64,000 nucleotides of DNA from Lewinella sp. W8 (GCF_004375085.3 NZ_SNAQ03000003.1:1-64000), one strand, 5' to 3'; shown: positions 8,389 through 17,645, numbered from the stretch's first letter. Translations and numbers: made by a program. The notes: generated by a model from the letters alone, not told the origin.

Positions 8389-9447
8389 CTAATTATTCAG
8401 CGACCAGTCGTAGTCCCGAAACTGAATTTCGGTGGATTCCGCGATGGGGTCGTCCAGGTATTTGTTGAGGTAGGTCCGGAGGTCACCAAAATCACTGCCG
8501 TACCAGTCAAAAATCTTGGACACCTTCACGGCCCCCGCCTCAATCTGGTTGTAGCGGCCGTTGTTGATGAATTTCCGCGTCAGGCTTTCCAGCATGCCGT
8601 TCAGGTTGCTGGCGGTGAAGGCCCGGTTGGCCAGGGGCGGACAAGAGGCAGCGGCACAGTTGACCGCAAAGTGGATGCGGGGGTCTCCGTATTTGGGGCG
8701 AAGAATCTCGTGTTCAATCTGGTTTAGGCTGTAGGTTTTGCCGTCCAGGTCGATCCACTTGACGTCCCAGGTTTTGCCACCGTCCAGGTCCATGATGCTC
8801 TTCACCGGCCAGTTGTCCAGAATGCGCTTGACGGTGAAGGCATTGTAGGCATTGATCCAGTAGGCCATCGAGGCATTACGTCCCCAGTCTTTGTCCGGAG
8901 TCGCTTCGGCGAGCGTGGCGAGGTAGGCGTCGAGGGCCGCCTCCTGGTTTTTCAGTCGCGCGTAGTTGACGTCGCCCGAAGTGGAGACGTACTGCTTCAG
9001 CAGGGCGTTCCAGGCGGAATGATCGGGCGGGGTGGGGGCCTGTGGAGCTGGCTCCGCTGCCGTGGTGACCTCGGTGGTTCGTTCCTCGCTAGAAACGGAC
9101 TGATCCGCTGGCTTTTCGGCGGTAGCGGGAGAAGAGCTGGCGGCGGGTTGCGTAGTGGGAGCAGGCTTGGGGGCTTTCGGGGCAGTGGTGGTTTTTGTTG
9201 GCTGCTCCGTGCCGGCGGCCGCCACGGGTTTTACGGGGAGCTTTTCCTCCGCCACAAATTCGGGGTTGGCTTCCTGGGTGTGCTCAATGACGTCGCGCAC
9301 CACTTCCTCTTTTTCCATCAGGTCCGGTGCCTCGGTGGACGCCACGCCTTTGTCGGTGGACGCGGCTTCCGGCTGCGGGCCTCCGCAGGCCACTAGGGAA
9401 AGAAGGCAAAGAAACGACAGATAGGTAGCAAGGTTTCGAAAGGTCAT
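8389..9447 (-). CDS. DUF547-domain lipoprotein
   Basis: Starting at 9445-9447 gives a lipoprotein signal, MTFRNLATYLSFLCLLSLVAC, with the lipidated Cys21; a further in-frame upstream stretch has no support. Residues 22-150 are a low-complexity linker rich in Pro, Ala, Thr and Glu. The C-terminal 200 residues are a DUF547 domain: YWINAYNAFTVKRILDNWP, then HFAVNCAAASCPPL. DUF547 has a papain-like arrangement with conserved Cys and His, but its activity is not established. The long linker suggests that the domain is held away from the membrane. It is 39 bp downstream-side neighbour of the GH31 gene on the same strand. Confidence 0.85.
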   Translation of the reverse strand: MTFRNLATYLSFLCLLSLVACGGPQPEAASTDKGVASTEAPDLMEKEEVVRDVIEHTQEANPEFVAEEKLPVKPVAAAGTEQPTKTTTAPKAPKPAPTTQPAASSSPATAEKPADQSVSSEERTTEVTTAAEPAPQAPTPPDHSAWNALLKQYVSTSGDVNYARLKNQEAALDAYLATLAEATPDKDWGRNASMAYWINAYNAFTVKRILDNWPVKSIMDLDGGKTWDVKWIDLDGKTYSLNQIEHEILRPKYGDPRIHFAVNCAAASCPPLANRAFTASNLNGMLESLTRKFINNGRYNQIEAGAVKVSKIFDWYGSDFGDLRTYLNKYLDDPIAESTEIQFRDYDWSLNN

Positions 9448-9639
9448 GGATTCATGGTTTTTTGGGCGCATGCGCGCAGGTGCAGGGTGGTTGGGCAAGG
9501 GATAGAAGGATAGAATGATTGGTGGACTGAAGGATTGAAGGAAAAACAAGCTCTTCATGCCCGGTCACTACTCTATTTACGTAAAACCGGGCCACCTTGG
9601 TTCGCAGGAGGCGTAAAACTGTCCGGATCGGACAAAATG

Positions 9640-9671
9640 AAAAAAGCCCGTTCGCGGGGCGAACGAGCTTT
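9640..9671 (-). terminator. Terminator of tRNA-Ser
   Basis: Minus-strand stem of about 11 bp (AGCTCGTTCGC against GCGAACGGGCT) followed by TTTTTT, a few bases after the tRNA 3' end. Confidence 0.8.
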
Positions 9672-9682
9672 TACTCATGGAG

Positions 9683-9767
9683 CGGAGGAAGAGGGATTCG
9701 AACCCCCGGTACCTCTCGGTACGTCGGTTTTCAAGACCGGTGCATTAAACCACTCTGCCATTCCTCC
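9683..9767 (-). tRNA. tRNA-Ser (anticodon TGA)
   Basis: On the minus strand an 85-nt cloverleaf begins GGAGGAA and ends with the complementary TTCCTCC plus a discriminator G. The anticodon loop CTTGAAA gives TGA, reading UCA-type serine codons. A long variable arm (ACCGAGAGGT) confirms the class II serine type, and the T-arm is GGTTCGAATCC. CCA is not encoded. Confidence 0.95.
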
Positions 9768-9778
9768 GAAGGCGGGCG

Positions 9779-9810
9779 CAAAGGTAAATACTTCCGGAAT
9801 GATCCACAAA
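9779..9810 (-). promoter_or_regulatory. Promoter of tRNA-Ser
   Basis: Minus strand TTTG (9807-9810), 20 bp, then TACCTTTG (9779-9786), an exact match to the Bacteroidota sigma-factor consensus TTTG/TAnnTTTG. It lies 12 bp before the tRNA. Confidence 0.75.
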
Positions 9811-10040
9811 ATAAATCTCGAAAAGGATCATCGAATTTTCCGGACTACGCTTCCGTCATGCTAACATAAGCAACCGCACGATGAAAAAGTTCCATTTTTT
9901 TTCTACGCCGGTTAAACCATCAGCTCCCGGGGGAATCTCATCACAAAGTCGTGGCCTTCCGAGCATTTTTACCTGGTCTACATTTTCTCACCTTTCCCGA
10001 TGCCGCTCTCCGGAGTGGACGGGACGAATTACCATGAACC

Positions 10041-11366
10041 ATGCTCAAGAATGCCCGCTGCTTAGATTGCTTTCGTTTTTCCCTCCTGATTTTCGCCTGT
10101 TCCCTGATGACTGCCTGTGCAGGAGACACCCCCTTCGTCGAACCCTGTATGGAAATGACGTGGTATCTGGACGCCGACGGCGACGGCCTCGGCGATCCGG
10201 ATAATTTCCTAGAGTCCTGCGAGGCCCCCGACGGCTACGTGGCCAACGCCGACGACACGAACGATCCCGGCGTGATGATGACCGCCGTGGAGGAAACTTT
10301 CGGGGGCACGATTGACCCCGAGAACCTTTACGATTACGCGGGCCAGCCGGTCCCCAACTACGTCAACCGCGACAATACGGCGGGCAATCCCATCGATAAC
10401 CGGGTGGCCACCCTCGGGCGGGTACTCTTCTACGATCCCGAGCTGTCGTCCGGACGCAGCATTTCCTGTGCTTCCTGCCACCAGCAGGCCTTCGCCTTTA
10501 GCGACGGCGATCAATTTAGCACGGGGCTGAATGGGTTGACGGCCCGCCACTCCATGCGGCTGGTCAACGCCCGCTTCTCGGATGAAGCGCGCTTCTTCTG
10601 GGACGAGCGGGCCGAATCCCTCGAGGCCCAAACCACGATGCCCATTCAGGATCACGTAGAAATGGGTTTCAGCGGTCAGGACGGCGATCCCTCCCTGGCC
10701 GACCTCCTGGACCGGCTGGAAGCCATTGACTATTACCGGGAGTTGTTCACGATGGCCTACGGTGACGCGGTGGTCACCGAAGACCGGCTGCAACGGGCCC
10801 TGGCGCAGTTTATCCGCAGCATCCAGTCCTTCGACGCCAAGTACGACCAGGGAGCCGCGATGGTCAATAACCTGAACGGCAGCTTCCCCAACTTTACGGC
10901 CTCCGAGAACCGGGGCAAGGACCTCTTTCAGCGTCCGGCAGACTTCGACGGGCAGGGCCGCCGCATCGGCGGCGGCGTGGGCTGCCAGGGTTGCCACCAG
11001 GCACCGGAGTTCTCCATCGACCCCAATTCCCGCTCCAACGGCGTCTTCCAGACCGCCGACGGCACTGGCATCGACAACGATGTTTTCCGTTCCCCCTCCC
11101 TGCGGGATCTCGTCGACCCCGACGGTAACCTCAACGGTCCGTTGATGCACACCGGTCGGTTCAACAGCCTCCTGGCCGTCATTGACCACTACAACGCCAT
11201 TCCGGCCGCCGCGCTGGGCAATAACCTGGATCGGCGGCTGATGCCCGCCGGCCGCCCCCAGCAACTTCAGTTGACCGACCAGGAAAAGGCGGATCTGGTC
11301 GCATTTCTCCGGACGCTATCCGGAAATGACCTCTACGACGAGGAGCGTTGGAGCGATCCCTTTTAG
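10041..11366 (+). CDS. Di-heme cytochrome c peroxidase (MauG/CcpA type), lipoprotein
   Basis: A 441-residue protein with a lipoprotein signal, [14 protein letters not shown], cysteine about residue 28. It carries the two c-type heme motifs expected of the family: CASCH at Cys143-His147 and CQGCH at Cys315-His319. Such enzymes reduce hydrogen peroxide in the periplasm using electrons from cytochromes. Just after the signal comes [13 protein letters not shown], an Asp-rich calcium-binding motif of the thrombospondin-3/MopE type, which is not part of the standard enzyme. The gene stands alone, with a hairpin after its stop and the 157-bp repeat array further downstream. Confidence 0.92.
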   Translation: MLKNARCLDCFRFSLLIFACSLMTACAGDTPFVEPCMEMTWYLDADGDGLGDPDNFLESCEAPDGYVANADDTNDPGVMMTAVEETFGGTIDPENLYDYAGQPVPNYVNRDNTAGNPIDNRVATLGRVLFYDPELSSGRSISCASCHQQAFAFSDGDQFSTGLNGLTARHSMRLVNARFSDEARFFWDERAESLEAQTTMPIQDHVEMGFSGQDGDPSLADLLDRLEAIDYYRELFTMAYGDAVVTEDRLQRALAQFIRSIQSFDAKYDQGAAMVNNLNGSFPNFTASENRGKDLFQRPADFDGQGRRIGGGVGCQGCHQAPEFSIDPNSRSNGVFQTADGTGIDNDVFRSPSLRDLVDPDGNLNGPLMHTGRFNSLLAVIDHYNAIPAAALGNNLDRRLMPAGRPQQLQLTDQEKADLVAFLRTLSGNDLYDEERWSDPF

Positions 11367-11790
11367 GCTCCGTCCCATAATCCCATAAACTGCTTGGTGT
11401 ATTTGTGTATTCAAGTAATGACCCCAGGGGCCGGACGGCCGCTGGGGTCGAACTTGCTCCGGTCCCGGCGGCGAGGACTACTCAAACTTTATAAAGCACA
11501 TTAAAGCGGCCACCGGGCTGGTCGGAACACGTGTAGAAAAACCAATAGGCTCGTTAGAGTGAGGGAAAAAAGTCCCGCCGGCCACAATCGGCCGACGGAA
11601 AAAGTGTGTTGTTCAATAGTGAAAGTTGCTCCTGTAGACGTCACTTTTTTGCGCAGGTAACGGGCTCAAAATGGCGGCTTCGCCGCCGTTTGGACAAATC
11701 GGGGATGAGGGTAGGAGAAAGGGGGGACTGGCCCCCGTGGGCGGGGTGAAGAAAAAATTAAAAAAAGTTTGGCGGGGGCAACGCAGTGGA
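11367..11790. other. Intergenic stretch with hairpins, no gene
   Basis: I see no credible coding sequence here. A hairpin with 8-bp arms GACCCCAG/CTGGGGTC (11420-11427 and 11442-11449) follows the peroxidase stop by about 50 bp and may end its transcript, though it lacks a T-run. Further hairpins are GGCGGCTTCGCCGCC near 11672-11686 and GGGGGACTGGCCCCC near 11725. The stretch leads into the 157-bp array. Confidence 0.6.
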
Positions 11791-12555
11791 TGGTGTTTCC
11801 TTTCCCCGAAAGGAAACCCAACCACGTCCAGCGAAGCGAGAAAGTATATGCTACTGGCCCAGTCTCAATGGGTTCTACCCAACCGTATTCACTAGCGGAG
11901 TGCGGTCGCCTTTCGGGGAAAGGCTCCACCACATAGATTTTGCGCACTGGTGTTTCCTTTCCCCGAAAGGAAACCCAACCATGTCTGGCGAAGCGAAAGA
12001 GAATTTGCTACTGGCCCAGTCTCAATGGGTTCTACCCAACCGTATTCACTAGCGGAATGCGGTCGCTTTTCGGGGAAAGGCTCCACCACATAGATTTTGT
12101 GCACTGGTGTTTCCTTTCGCCGAAAGGAAACTGAACCATCCTCTACGAAGCAGAAGAGAATTTGTTACTGGCCTAATCTCAATGGGTTCTACCCAACCGT
12201 ATTCACTAGCGGAGTGCGGTCGCCTTTCGGGGAAAGGCTCCACCACATAGATTTTGCGCACTGGTGTTTCCTTTCGCCGAAAGGAAACCCAACCATGTCT
12301 GGCGAAGCGAAAAAGAATGTTCTATTCGCCCAGTCTCAATGGGTTCTACCCAACCGTTCGGGCTAGCGGAGTGCGGTCGCCTTTCGGGGAAAGGCTCCAC
12401 CACATAGATTTTGTGCTCTGGTGTTACCTTTCCCCCGAAAGGAAACCGAACCACGTCCAGCGAAGCGAAAAAGAGTGTTCTATTCGCCCAGTTTCATACG
12501 GTTCTACCCAACCCTTTGGGCTAGCGGAGTGCGGTCGCCTTTCGGGGAAAGGCTC
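11791..12555. repeat. Tandem array of a 157-bp hairpin-rich unit, 4.9 copies
   Basis: Units start at 11791, 11948, 12105, 12262 and 12419, spaced exactly 157 bp; the fifth is cut at about 12555, and a degenerate scrap (GGCTCCACCAAAT) follows near 12588. Each unit has three hairpins. The first has 10-bp arms GTTTCCTTTC/GAAAGGAAAC (11952-11974 in unit 2). The second is TGGGT-TCT-ACCCA (11869-11881 in unit 1). The third is GCCTTTC-GGG-GAAAGGC (11908-11924). The period is not a multiple of three, so it cannot encode a repeated protein. Units differ mainly in the stretch between the first and second hairpin. No cas genes or variable spacers are present. Confidence 0.93.
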
Positions 12556-12613
12556 TTCCAGTATTGAAATCAGCCAGGCTAGACTGAGGGGAAGGGCTCC
12601 ACCAAATCCCATC

Positions 12614-12649
12614 AAAAAAGCCTGGCCTCCATCGTAGGAGACCAGGCTT
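12614..12649 (-). terminator. Terminator of tRNA-Leu(CAG)
   Basis: Minus strand stem AAGCCTGGTCTCC / GGAGGCCAGGCTT followed by TTTTTT, starting 13 bp after the tRNA end. Confidence 0.85.
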
Positions 12650-12661
12650 AGGAAGTACTGG

Positions 12662-12743
12662 TGCCGAAGGGGGGAGTCGAACCCCCACGCCCGAAGGCAC
12701 ACGCCCCTGAAACGTGCGTGTCTACCAGTTTCACCACTTCGGC
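12662..12743 (-). tRNA. tRNA-Leu (anticodon CAG)
   Basis: Minus-strand 82-nt cloverleaf with acceptor GCCGAAG/CTTCGGC and discriminator A. The anticodon loop TTCAGGG gives CAG, reading CUG. The long variable arm (TGCCTTCGGGCG) and the D-arm TGGTAGACACG are typical of leucine tRNAs. The T-arm is GGTTCGACTCC. CCA is not encoded. It lies between the 157-bp array and the LytTR regulator. Confidence 0.95.
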
Positions 12744-12781
12744 GGATACTAGTTTTCAGTAGGTTTCTACTGCAGGGGCCG

Positions 12782-12812
12782 CAAAGGTAATACGGGGGTT
12801 GAATATTCCAAA
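12782..12812 (-). promoter_or_regulatory. Promoter of tRNA-Leu(CAG)
   Basis: Minus strand TTTG (12809-12812), 19 bp, TACCTTTG (12782-12789): a perfect Bacteroidota promoter match 38 bp upstream of the tRNA. Confidence 0.75.
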
Positions 12813-12829
12813 TAGCTGAGCAAAAAAAA

Positions 12830-13534
12830 TTATCGCGGACTAACTCTCTGCATGAATTGTTCGCGGTAACTGCGGCCGATGGGCACTTCGCCCAGTTCGG
12901 TGAACACCTGGTTACTCTCGATTTTGCGCACCCGGTCGATGTTGACCAGATAGGACTTGTGGATACGGCAGAAACGGTCGGGGGGCAGGGTGGTTTCCCA
13001 GTGTTTGAGGTTGTGGGAGAGGAAGTAGTGTTGGTCCTGGGTGTGGAGGTGGGTGAAGTCTTCGTCGGCCTTGATGTAAACGATGTCTTCAATGTTGATG
13101 CGGTAGATCGTCCGGTCGGCCTTGACGAAGAGGTGATCGGGGCCCGCAGCGGTGGAGACTTCCCCCGCCTGGCCGGAGGCCAGGCTTTCGAGCTTGAACA
13201 CCTTCTCCACGGCCTGCTGGAAGCGGTCGAGGGAAATTGGCTTGAGGAGGTAGTCCACCACGGAAAACTCGTAGCCCTTCAGCGCGTATTCCGAAAAGGC
13301 CGTCGTCAGGATGACGTGCGGCCGCTTGGGCAGGATCTCCAAGAATTCCATGCCCGAAATTTTGGGCAGGTGAATGTCCAGGAAGAGGAGGTCAACGTCG
13401 TTCTCCTTCAGGTAGGCCAGGGCCGCCACGGGGTCGGTGAAACTCCCGACGCACTCCAGGTCGTCCACCTGGTCAACGTAGCGTTGGAGGATGCGCTGGG
13501 CGGGAAGTTGATCCTCAATGATCAGACAGGTCAT
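12830..13534 (-). CDS. LytTR-family response regulator
   Basis: A 234-residue regulator with a receiver domain (about 1-120) and a LytTR DNA-binding domain (about 140-232). The phosphoacceptor is Asp53 in LLFLDIHLP; the acidic pocket IIEDQ and Lys in LLKPI are present. LytTR proteins bind paired direct repeats with a beta-sheet fold. Its start lies 18 bp after the stop of the sensor kinase gene, so the two form an operon and a cognate pair. The regulated genes are unknown; the adjacent outer-membrane receptor at 15.1 kb is divergent and could be one. Confidence 0.93.
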   Translation of the reverse strand: MTCLIIEDQLPAQRILQRYVDQVDDLECVGSFTDPVAALAYLKENDVDLLFLDIHLPKISGMEFLEILPKRPHVILTTAFSEYALKGYEFSVVDYLLKPISLDRFQQAVEKVFKLESLASGQAGEVSTAAGPDHLFVKADRTIYRINIEDIVYIKADEDFTHLHTQDQHYFLSHNLKHWETTLPPDRFCRIHKSYLVNIDRVRKIESNQVFTELGEVPIGRSYREQFMQRVSPR

Positions 13535-13552
13535 TCCGGTGGGGATTTGTCG

Positions 13553-14671
13553 CTAAGCTAAGGGTTCTTGCACAAGGACCTTTCCGGCGGTCACCATCCG
13601 GCCCGTTGCTTGTTTCCGGGAGGAGAGGGGCAGCCGCAGGTCCACCACGTAGCGGTCGCCCTGCGGACCGGCTTCCAGGGAGTGGTCTCCCGGATAGAGC
13701 AACTCCAGTCGTTTGCGGGTGTTGGCCAAACCGATACCGCTGGTGAGGTACTCGTTCGAGGCGTTTTCGGCGGCCTGAAAGGTGTTCTCGCAGCGGAAGT
13801 GGAGTTCGTCCTCCTCGATGTCGGCCACGATCGAAATGTCGATGTCGTCGGCCTGTCCGGACATACTATGTTTGAAGCTGTTCTCCACGAAGGTGATCAG
13901 CACCAGGGGGGCAATGAGTTTGCCCTGTGGCTGGCCGTTGACCTGAAAGTGCACCCTTCCGCGGTCCTCCATCTGCAGTTCCTGGAGTTTGATGAAATCC
14001 CCCAGATACTGGATCTCCTTGGACAGATCCACAAAGTTCTCCTTGCTTTCGTAGAGCATGTAGCGCATGATGGCCGAAAGCTGCAGGATAATTTCACTGG
14101 TTTTTGGGGAGCCTTCCTGGGCGTAGGAATACAGGTTGTTGAGGTTGTTGAACAGGAAGTGGGGGTTGAGCTGGGACTTCAGGAACTGCAGCTGGCTCTC
14201 CGCCCGCTCTTTTTCCAGTTCTTCCAGCACGTTCTGTTTTTTCAGGTTGTCCCAGGCAAGTTTGGCGCACACGAAGAAGACGATGGTGGGGCCAATGTCC
14301 CAGAGCGTAGGGAGGAAACCGGGGAACTGCTGTCCGGGACCTTCGTTACCAAAGAAGATTTTTTCCATTACGAATTCCTCCACCAGAATGCCGGTACACA
14401 GAAAGAGGATCATGAGGGCAACGGCCGTAAAGTATCGTTTCCGGTAAAGGAATTTGGGCAGCACCCAGTAGCTGATCAGCAGGATGACGATCAGATAGTT
14501 GATGGCAAAAACGAAGTGCCGCAGCCCGAGGGTTACGTTCTTTCCGGTGCGCTCGTTGTAGTAATCAATCTGCTGGATGAGCACAAAGAAGTAGAGCACC
14601 CACAGCGCAAGCTGAAAGAGGGATTCGCGGGAAATCCATTTGGAGAATGTGGTGGTTTTTTCCTGATTCAT
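13553..14671 (-). CDS. LytS/YehU-type sensor histidine kinase
   Basis: The start at 14669-14671 (MNQEKTTTFSK) is preferred; the 63-residue upstream extension runs through a promoter-like site at 14709-14716. The 372-residue product has four predicted membrane segments in residues 18-140, a coiled region around 142-165, and a His_kinase (PF06580) domain. The phosphorylated histidine is His171 in QLNPHFLFNNLN. The C-terminal ATPase half includes FVENSFKHS and GIGLANTRKRL, the N- and G-box equivalents. There is no large extracellular sensor, so a signal in or near the membrane is likely. It is transcribed together with the LytTR regulator. Confidence 0.93.
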   Translation of the reverse strand: MNQEKTTTFSKWISRESLFQLALWVLYFFVLIQQIDYYNERTGKNVTLGLRHFVFAINYLIVILLISYWVLPKFLYRKRYFTAVALMILFLCTGILVEEFVMEKIFFGNEGPGQQFPGFLPTLWDIGPTIVFFVCAKLAWDNLKKQNVLEELEKERAESQLQFLKSQLNPHFLFNNLNNLYSYAQEGSPKTSEIILQLSAIMRYMLYESKENFVDLSKEIQYLGDFIKLQELQMEDRGRVHFQVNGQPQGKLIAPLVLITFVENSFKHSMSGQADDIDISIVADIEEDELHFRCENTFQAAENASNEYLTSGIGLANTRKRLELLYPGDHSLEAGPQGDRYVVDLRLPLSSRKQATGRMVTAGKVLVQEPLA

Positions 14672-15082
14672 GGCCGATTGCTTTTGGGGGGGAGCAAAGC
14701 GAACCCTCCAAATATAGGTGATTGGAAAGTCGTAAAACGATTCGGAGCGGCAATGAAGGATAAACGACGGTTGAGGAAGGAGGAATGACGCCCCAAAACC
14801 GGGAGGCGCCGGGCTTTTCCGTTTAACCCCTGGAACGTGTCGTTCACCGATTTTAGGCAATAACTCAAATCAATAACGGCACTTTTGCAATTGTAATAGT
14901 GATTGAATGATGTGGCGATGACCGCAGGTGCCATGCCCTAACCAAATAAGCCTTGCACCTGCGCATCGCCGACTTCAAAAAACAATCAAATATCCCGGCA
15001 AGCTTCACCGCGAGCGGGATTTTGCCCCACTTTTCTTGACCCTGACTTTGACTTCCCAATTACCTCAGCTACCATCGACCAA
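14672..15082. other. Divergent intergenic region with an inverted TTGCACCTGCG repeat
   Basis: This 411-bp gap separates the kinase from the outer-membrane receptor. TATATTTG on the minus strand (14709-14716) is a likely -7 element for the kinase. An imperfect inverted repeat lies at about 14912-14970: GGCGATG..CGCAGGTGC on the left, GCACCTGCGCATCGCC on the right, loop including CCCTAACC. The right arm is one copy of the dispersed TTGCACCTGCG repeat. I see no gene in it. Confidence 0.6.
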
Positions 15083-17548
15083 ATGAAACGTTTTCAATTT
15101 TTTTTCTTCTTTCTAGCAGCCTTACTCTGCCTGGCACCCGGTCTTCTTTCGGCTCAATCGGCCATCATTAAGGGAGAAATCCGGGGCCGGGTAGTGGACG
15201 GCTCCAACGGACAACCACTCGACTTCGCCACGGTCAGCCTTTACTCCGCCGCAGATTCTTCGCTGGTGGGCGGTAATACCACCCAGGCAACCGGCGATTT
15301 TGTCATCGAAGCCCCCCTCGGCGAATACTACGCCCGGGTGGAATTCCTTGTCTACGAAACCCTCACCATTCCCTCCATTAACCTCACCAAGGGTGCCCGC
15401 AAGGTAGACCTGGGCGTGATTGAATTGGCGCCCGAAGCCGAGGAACTGGCGGAAGTGATCGTGACCGCCGAAAAGAGTACCATGCAGATGGGCCTCGATA
15501 AAAAGGTGTTTAACGTCGGTAAGGACCTCGCCAGCCAGGGAGGTACGGCCTCCGAACTGCTGGACAACGTCCCCACGCTGCAGGTAGACGTAGAGGGTAA
15601 CCTCAGCCTGCGTGGCAGCACGGGCGTGCGTATTCTGATCAACGGTCGGCCTTCCGGCCTCATTGGTTCCGATCCCGCCGCCGGACTCCGTAGCATCCCC
15701 GCTAACATGATCGAGAAGGTGGAAGTAATCACCAACCCCTCGGCCCGTTACGAAGCGGAGGGTATGGCCGGTATCGTGAACATCGTCCTCAAAAAAGACG
15801 ATCGTGGTGGCCTCAACGGCTCTTTCGACCTGATCGCCGGTGCCCCGCTCAACCTGGGGACCTCCGTAAACCTGAACTACCGGAAGGATCGCTTTAATTT
15901 CTTCGTTAACTACGGACTTTCTTACCGCGAAGGCCCCGGTGGTGGTAGCCAGACCAACACTTTCTTCCGCCCCGAAGGTACCTTCATTACCCTGCAGGAA
16001 AGCGACCGTAACCGGAGCGGCATCAACAACAGTCTGCGTTTCGGAGCGGATTACTCCTTCTCCGACAAGAGCGTACTGACCATGGCCGGTATCGTCCGCC
16101 GCGGAGACGACGATAATTACAACGAAACCCGCTACTTTGATTACCTGAACGATCTTGATAATCCCACGGGTGCCGTTATCCGGGGGGACAACGAAACCGA
16201 AGAAGAGTGGCGCAAGGAGATTAACCTGAGCTACGTGAAAACCTTCGACCGCAAGGGACAAAAATTCTCCGCCGACATCCGCTACCAGGACGACACTGAG
16301 CGCGAAGGTTCGGACCTGTTTAACCGCTTCCTGGACGCCAACTTCGACCCCACCGATATGGAGGATGAACTGCAGCGTTCCAACAACACCGAAAGCTCCG
16401 ATCAACTGATTTTCCAATCCGACTACATCCACCCCTTCGGAGAAGAGGGCCGGATCGAAGTGGGCGTGCGGGGTTCCCGCCGGAACATCGACAACGACTT
16501 CCTCGTGGAGGAATTCATCGATCAGGAGTGGATGTCTTTGGCGCAGTTCAGCAACGACTTCAACTACGACGAGACGGTGGCGGCCGCCTACTTCATCATT
16601 GGCAACAAGAAGAACCGGTTCAGCTGGCAAGTGGGCCTCCGTCCGGAGTACAGCCGTTTTTCCACCCGCCTGCTGCAGACCGAGGAGGTCAATGACCGGG
16701 AGTTCCTGAATCTCTTCCCCAGTGCCTTCGTGGGTTACGAACTTCCCAACAACAATACGCTGCAGTTGAGCTACAGTCGCCGGATCAACCGCCCGCGTTT
16801 CTGGGATCTGAACCCCTTCTTTTCCTTCTCCGACGAGCGTAACTTCCGTAGCGGTAACCCCAACCTCAATCCCGAGTTTACGGACTCCTACGAGCTGAGC
16901 CACATTAAAATCTTCGACAAAGGTTCCGTGGGGTCCAGCGTGTACTACCGCCGGACGAACAACGTGATCTCCCGCATCCGCCGCGTGAACGACGATAACA
17001 CCACCATCACCATGCCGGAAAACCTGCTCACCGAAAACGCCTACGGTGTAGAGGTAACCAGTACCTACGATCCAACCAAGTGGTTGCGCCTGAGTGGTGA
17101 CTTCAACTTTTTCCGGGCCATCACCGACGGTGGTAACCTGGAGGATGACTTCTCGGCCGATGCTACTACCTGGTTTACCCGGGGTACGGTGCGGGTGAGC
17201 CCAACGAAAAAAACCGACATCCAGCTCCGCTTCAACTACCGTGCACCCCGCATCGTGCCGCAGGGGCGGAACAAATCCCTGTACAGCTTTGACCTGGCCG
17301 CTAGCCAGGATATCATGAAAGATAAAGCCACCCTGACGCTTTCCGTCCGGGACCTCCTGAACTCCCGCCGTTGGCGTTACCTGAACGAAGGGGTAACCAA
17401 CGGTAATCCTTTCCGGATTGAGGGAGACTTCCAGTGGAGGGTCCGTCAGGTAAGCCTCACCTTCAACTATCGCCTCAATCAGAGTAAAAAGCGCGGTGGC
17501 AACCGCGGCGATCGTGGCGGTGACTACGGTGGCGAAGGAGAATTTTAG
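15083..17548 (+). CDS. TonB-dependent receptor-like outer-membrane beta-barrel protein
   Basis: An 821-residue protein with signal peptide MKRFQFFFFFLAALLCLAPG..LSAQ containing a run of six phenylalanines. Residues 30-115 are a carboxypeptidase-regulatory-like domain (GRVVDGSNGQPLDFATVSLY). A plug follows with VTAEKSTMQM, ASELLDNVPTLQVD and LSLRGSTGVRILINGRP. The rest is an OMP_b-brl_3-type barrel ending in a glycine/arginine-rich tail and a final Phe. Such proteins take up large substrates or act as outer-membrane channels powered by TonB. No SusD partner is next to it, so the substrate is unknown. It is divergent from the LytTR pair and ends at a strong terminator. Confidence 0.88.
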   Translation: MKRFQFFFFFLAALLCLAPGLLSAQSAIIKGEIRGRVVDGSNGQPLDFATVSLYSAADSSLVGGNTTQATGDFVIEAPLGEYYARVEFLVYETLTIPSINLTKGARKVDLGVIELAPEAEELAEVIVTAEKSTMQMGLDKKVFNVGKDLASQGGTASELLDNVPTLQVDVEGNLSLRGSTGVRILINGRPSGLIGSDPAAGLRSIPANMIEKVEVITNPSARYEAEGMAGIVNIVLKKDDRGGLNGSFDLIAGAPLNLGTSVNLNYRKDRFNFFVNYGLSYREGPGGGSQTNTFFRPEGTFITLQESDRNRSGINNSLRFGADYSFSDKSVLTMAGIVRRGDDDNYNETRYFDYLNDLDNPTGAVIRGDNETEEEWRKEINLSYVKTFDRKGQKFSADIRYQDDTEREGSDLFNRFLDANFDPTDMEDELQRSNNTESSDQLIFQSDYIHPFGEEGRIEVGVRGSRRNIDNDFLVEEFIDQEWMSLAQFSNDFNYDETVAAAYFIIGNKKNRFSWQVGLRPEYSRFSTRLLQTEEVNDREFLNLFPSAFVGYELPNNNTLQLSYSRRINRPRFWDLNPFFSFSDERNFRSGNPNLNPEFTDSYELSHIKIFDKGSVGSSVYYRRTNNVISRIRRVNDDNTTITMPENLLTENAYGVEVTSTYDPTKWLRLSGDFNFFRAITDGGNLEDDFSADATTWFTRGTVRVSPTKKTDIQLRFNYRAPRIVPQGRNKSLYSFDLAASQDIMKDKATLTLSVRDLLNSRRWRYLNEGVTNGNPFRIEGDFQWRVRQVSLTFNYRLNQSKKRGGNRGDRGGDYGGEGEF

Positions 17549-17611
17549 GTCTATACGAGAGACGAGTTTATCAGTTCATACTACTACGTTCTAACCAAGT
17601 ACTAGTGTTTT

Positions 17612-17645
17612 GCCCCCAGGCGGATGGTCCTGGGGGCTTTTTTTA
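17612..17645 (+). terminator. Terminator of the outer-membrane receptor gene
   Basis: GCCCCCAGG / CCTGGGGGC stem followed by TTTTTTT, about 65 bp after the stop codon at 17548. Confidence 0.9.

Noticed and set aside
11666-12454. Repeated minus-strand small frames of about 70-90 codons in the 157-bp array
   Set aside because: They recur only because the DNA repeats; the reading frame shifts by one base per unit and no start signal or domain is seen.
11791-12555. CRISPR-like array
   Set aside because: The unit is 157 bp, nearly identical throughout with no variable spacers of constant size, and no cas genes are near.
12424-13092. Minus-strand frame spanning tRNA-Leu(CAG) and the LytTR gene
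   Set aside because: It runs through a tRNA and terminator in a different frame from the LytTR protein.
15122-16903. Long minus-strand frame of 593 codons opposite the outer-membrane receptor
   Set aside because: It is fully antisense to a well-supported receptor with signal peptide, plug and barrel, and its translation matches nothing.
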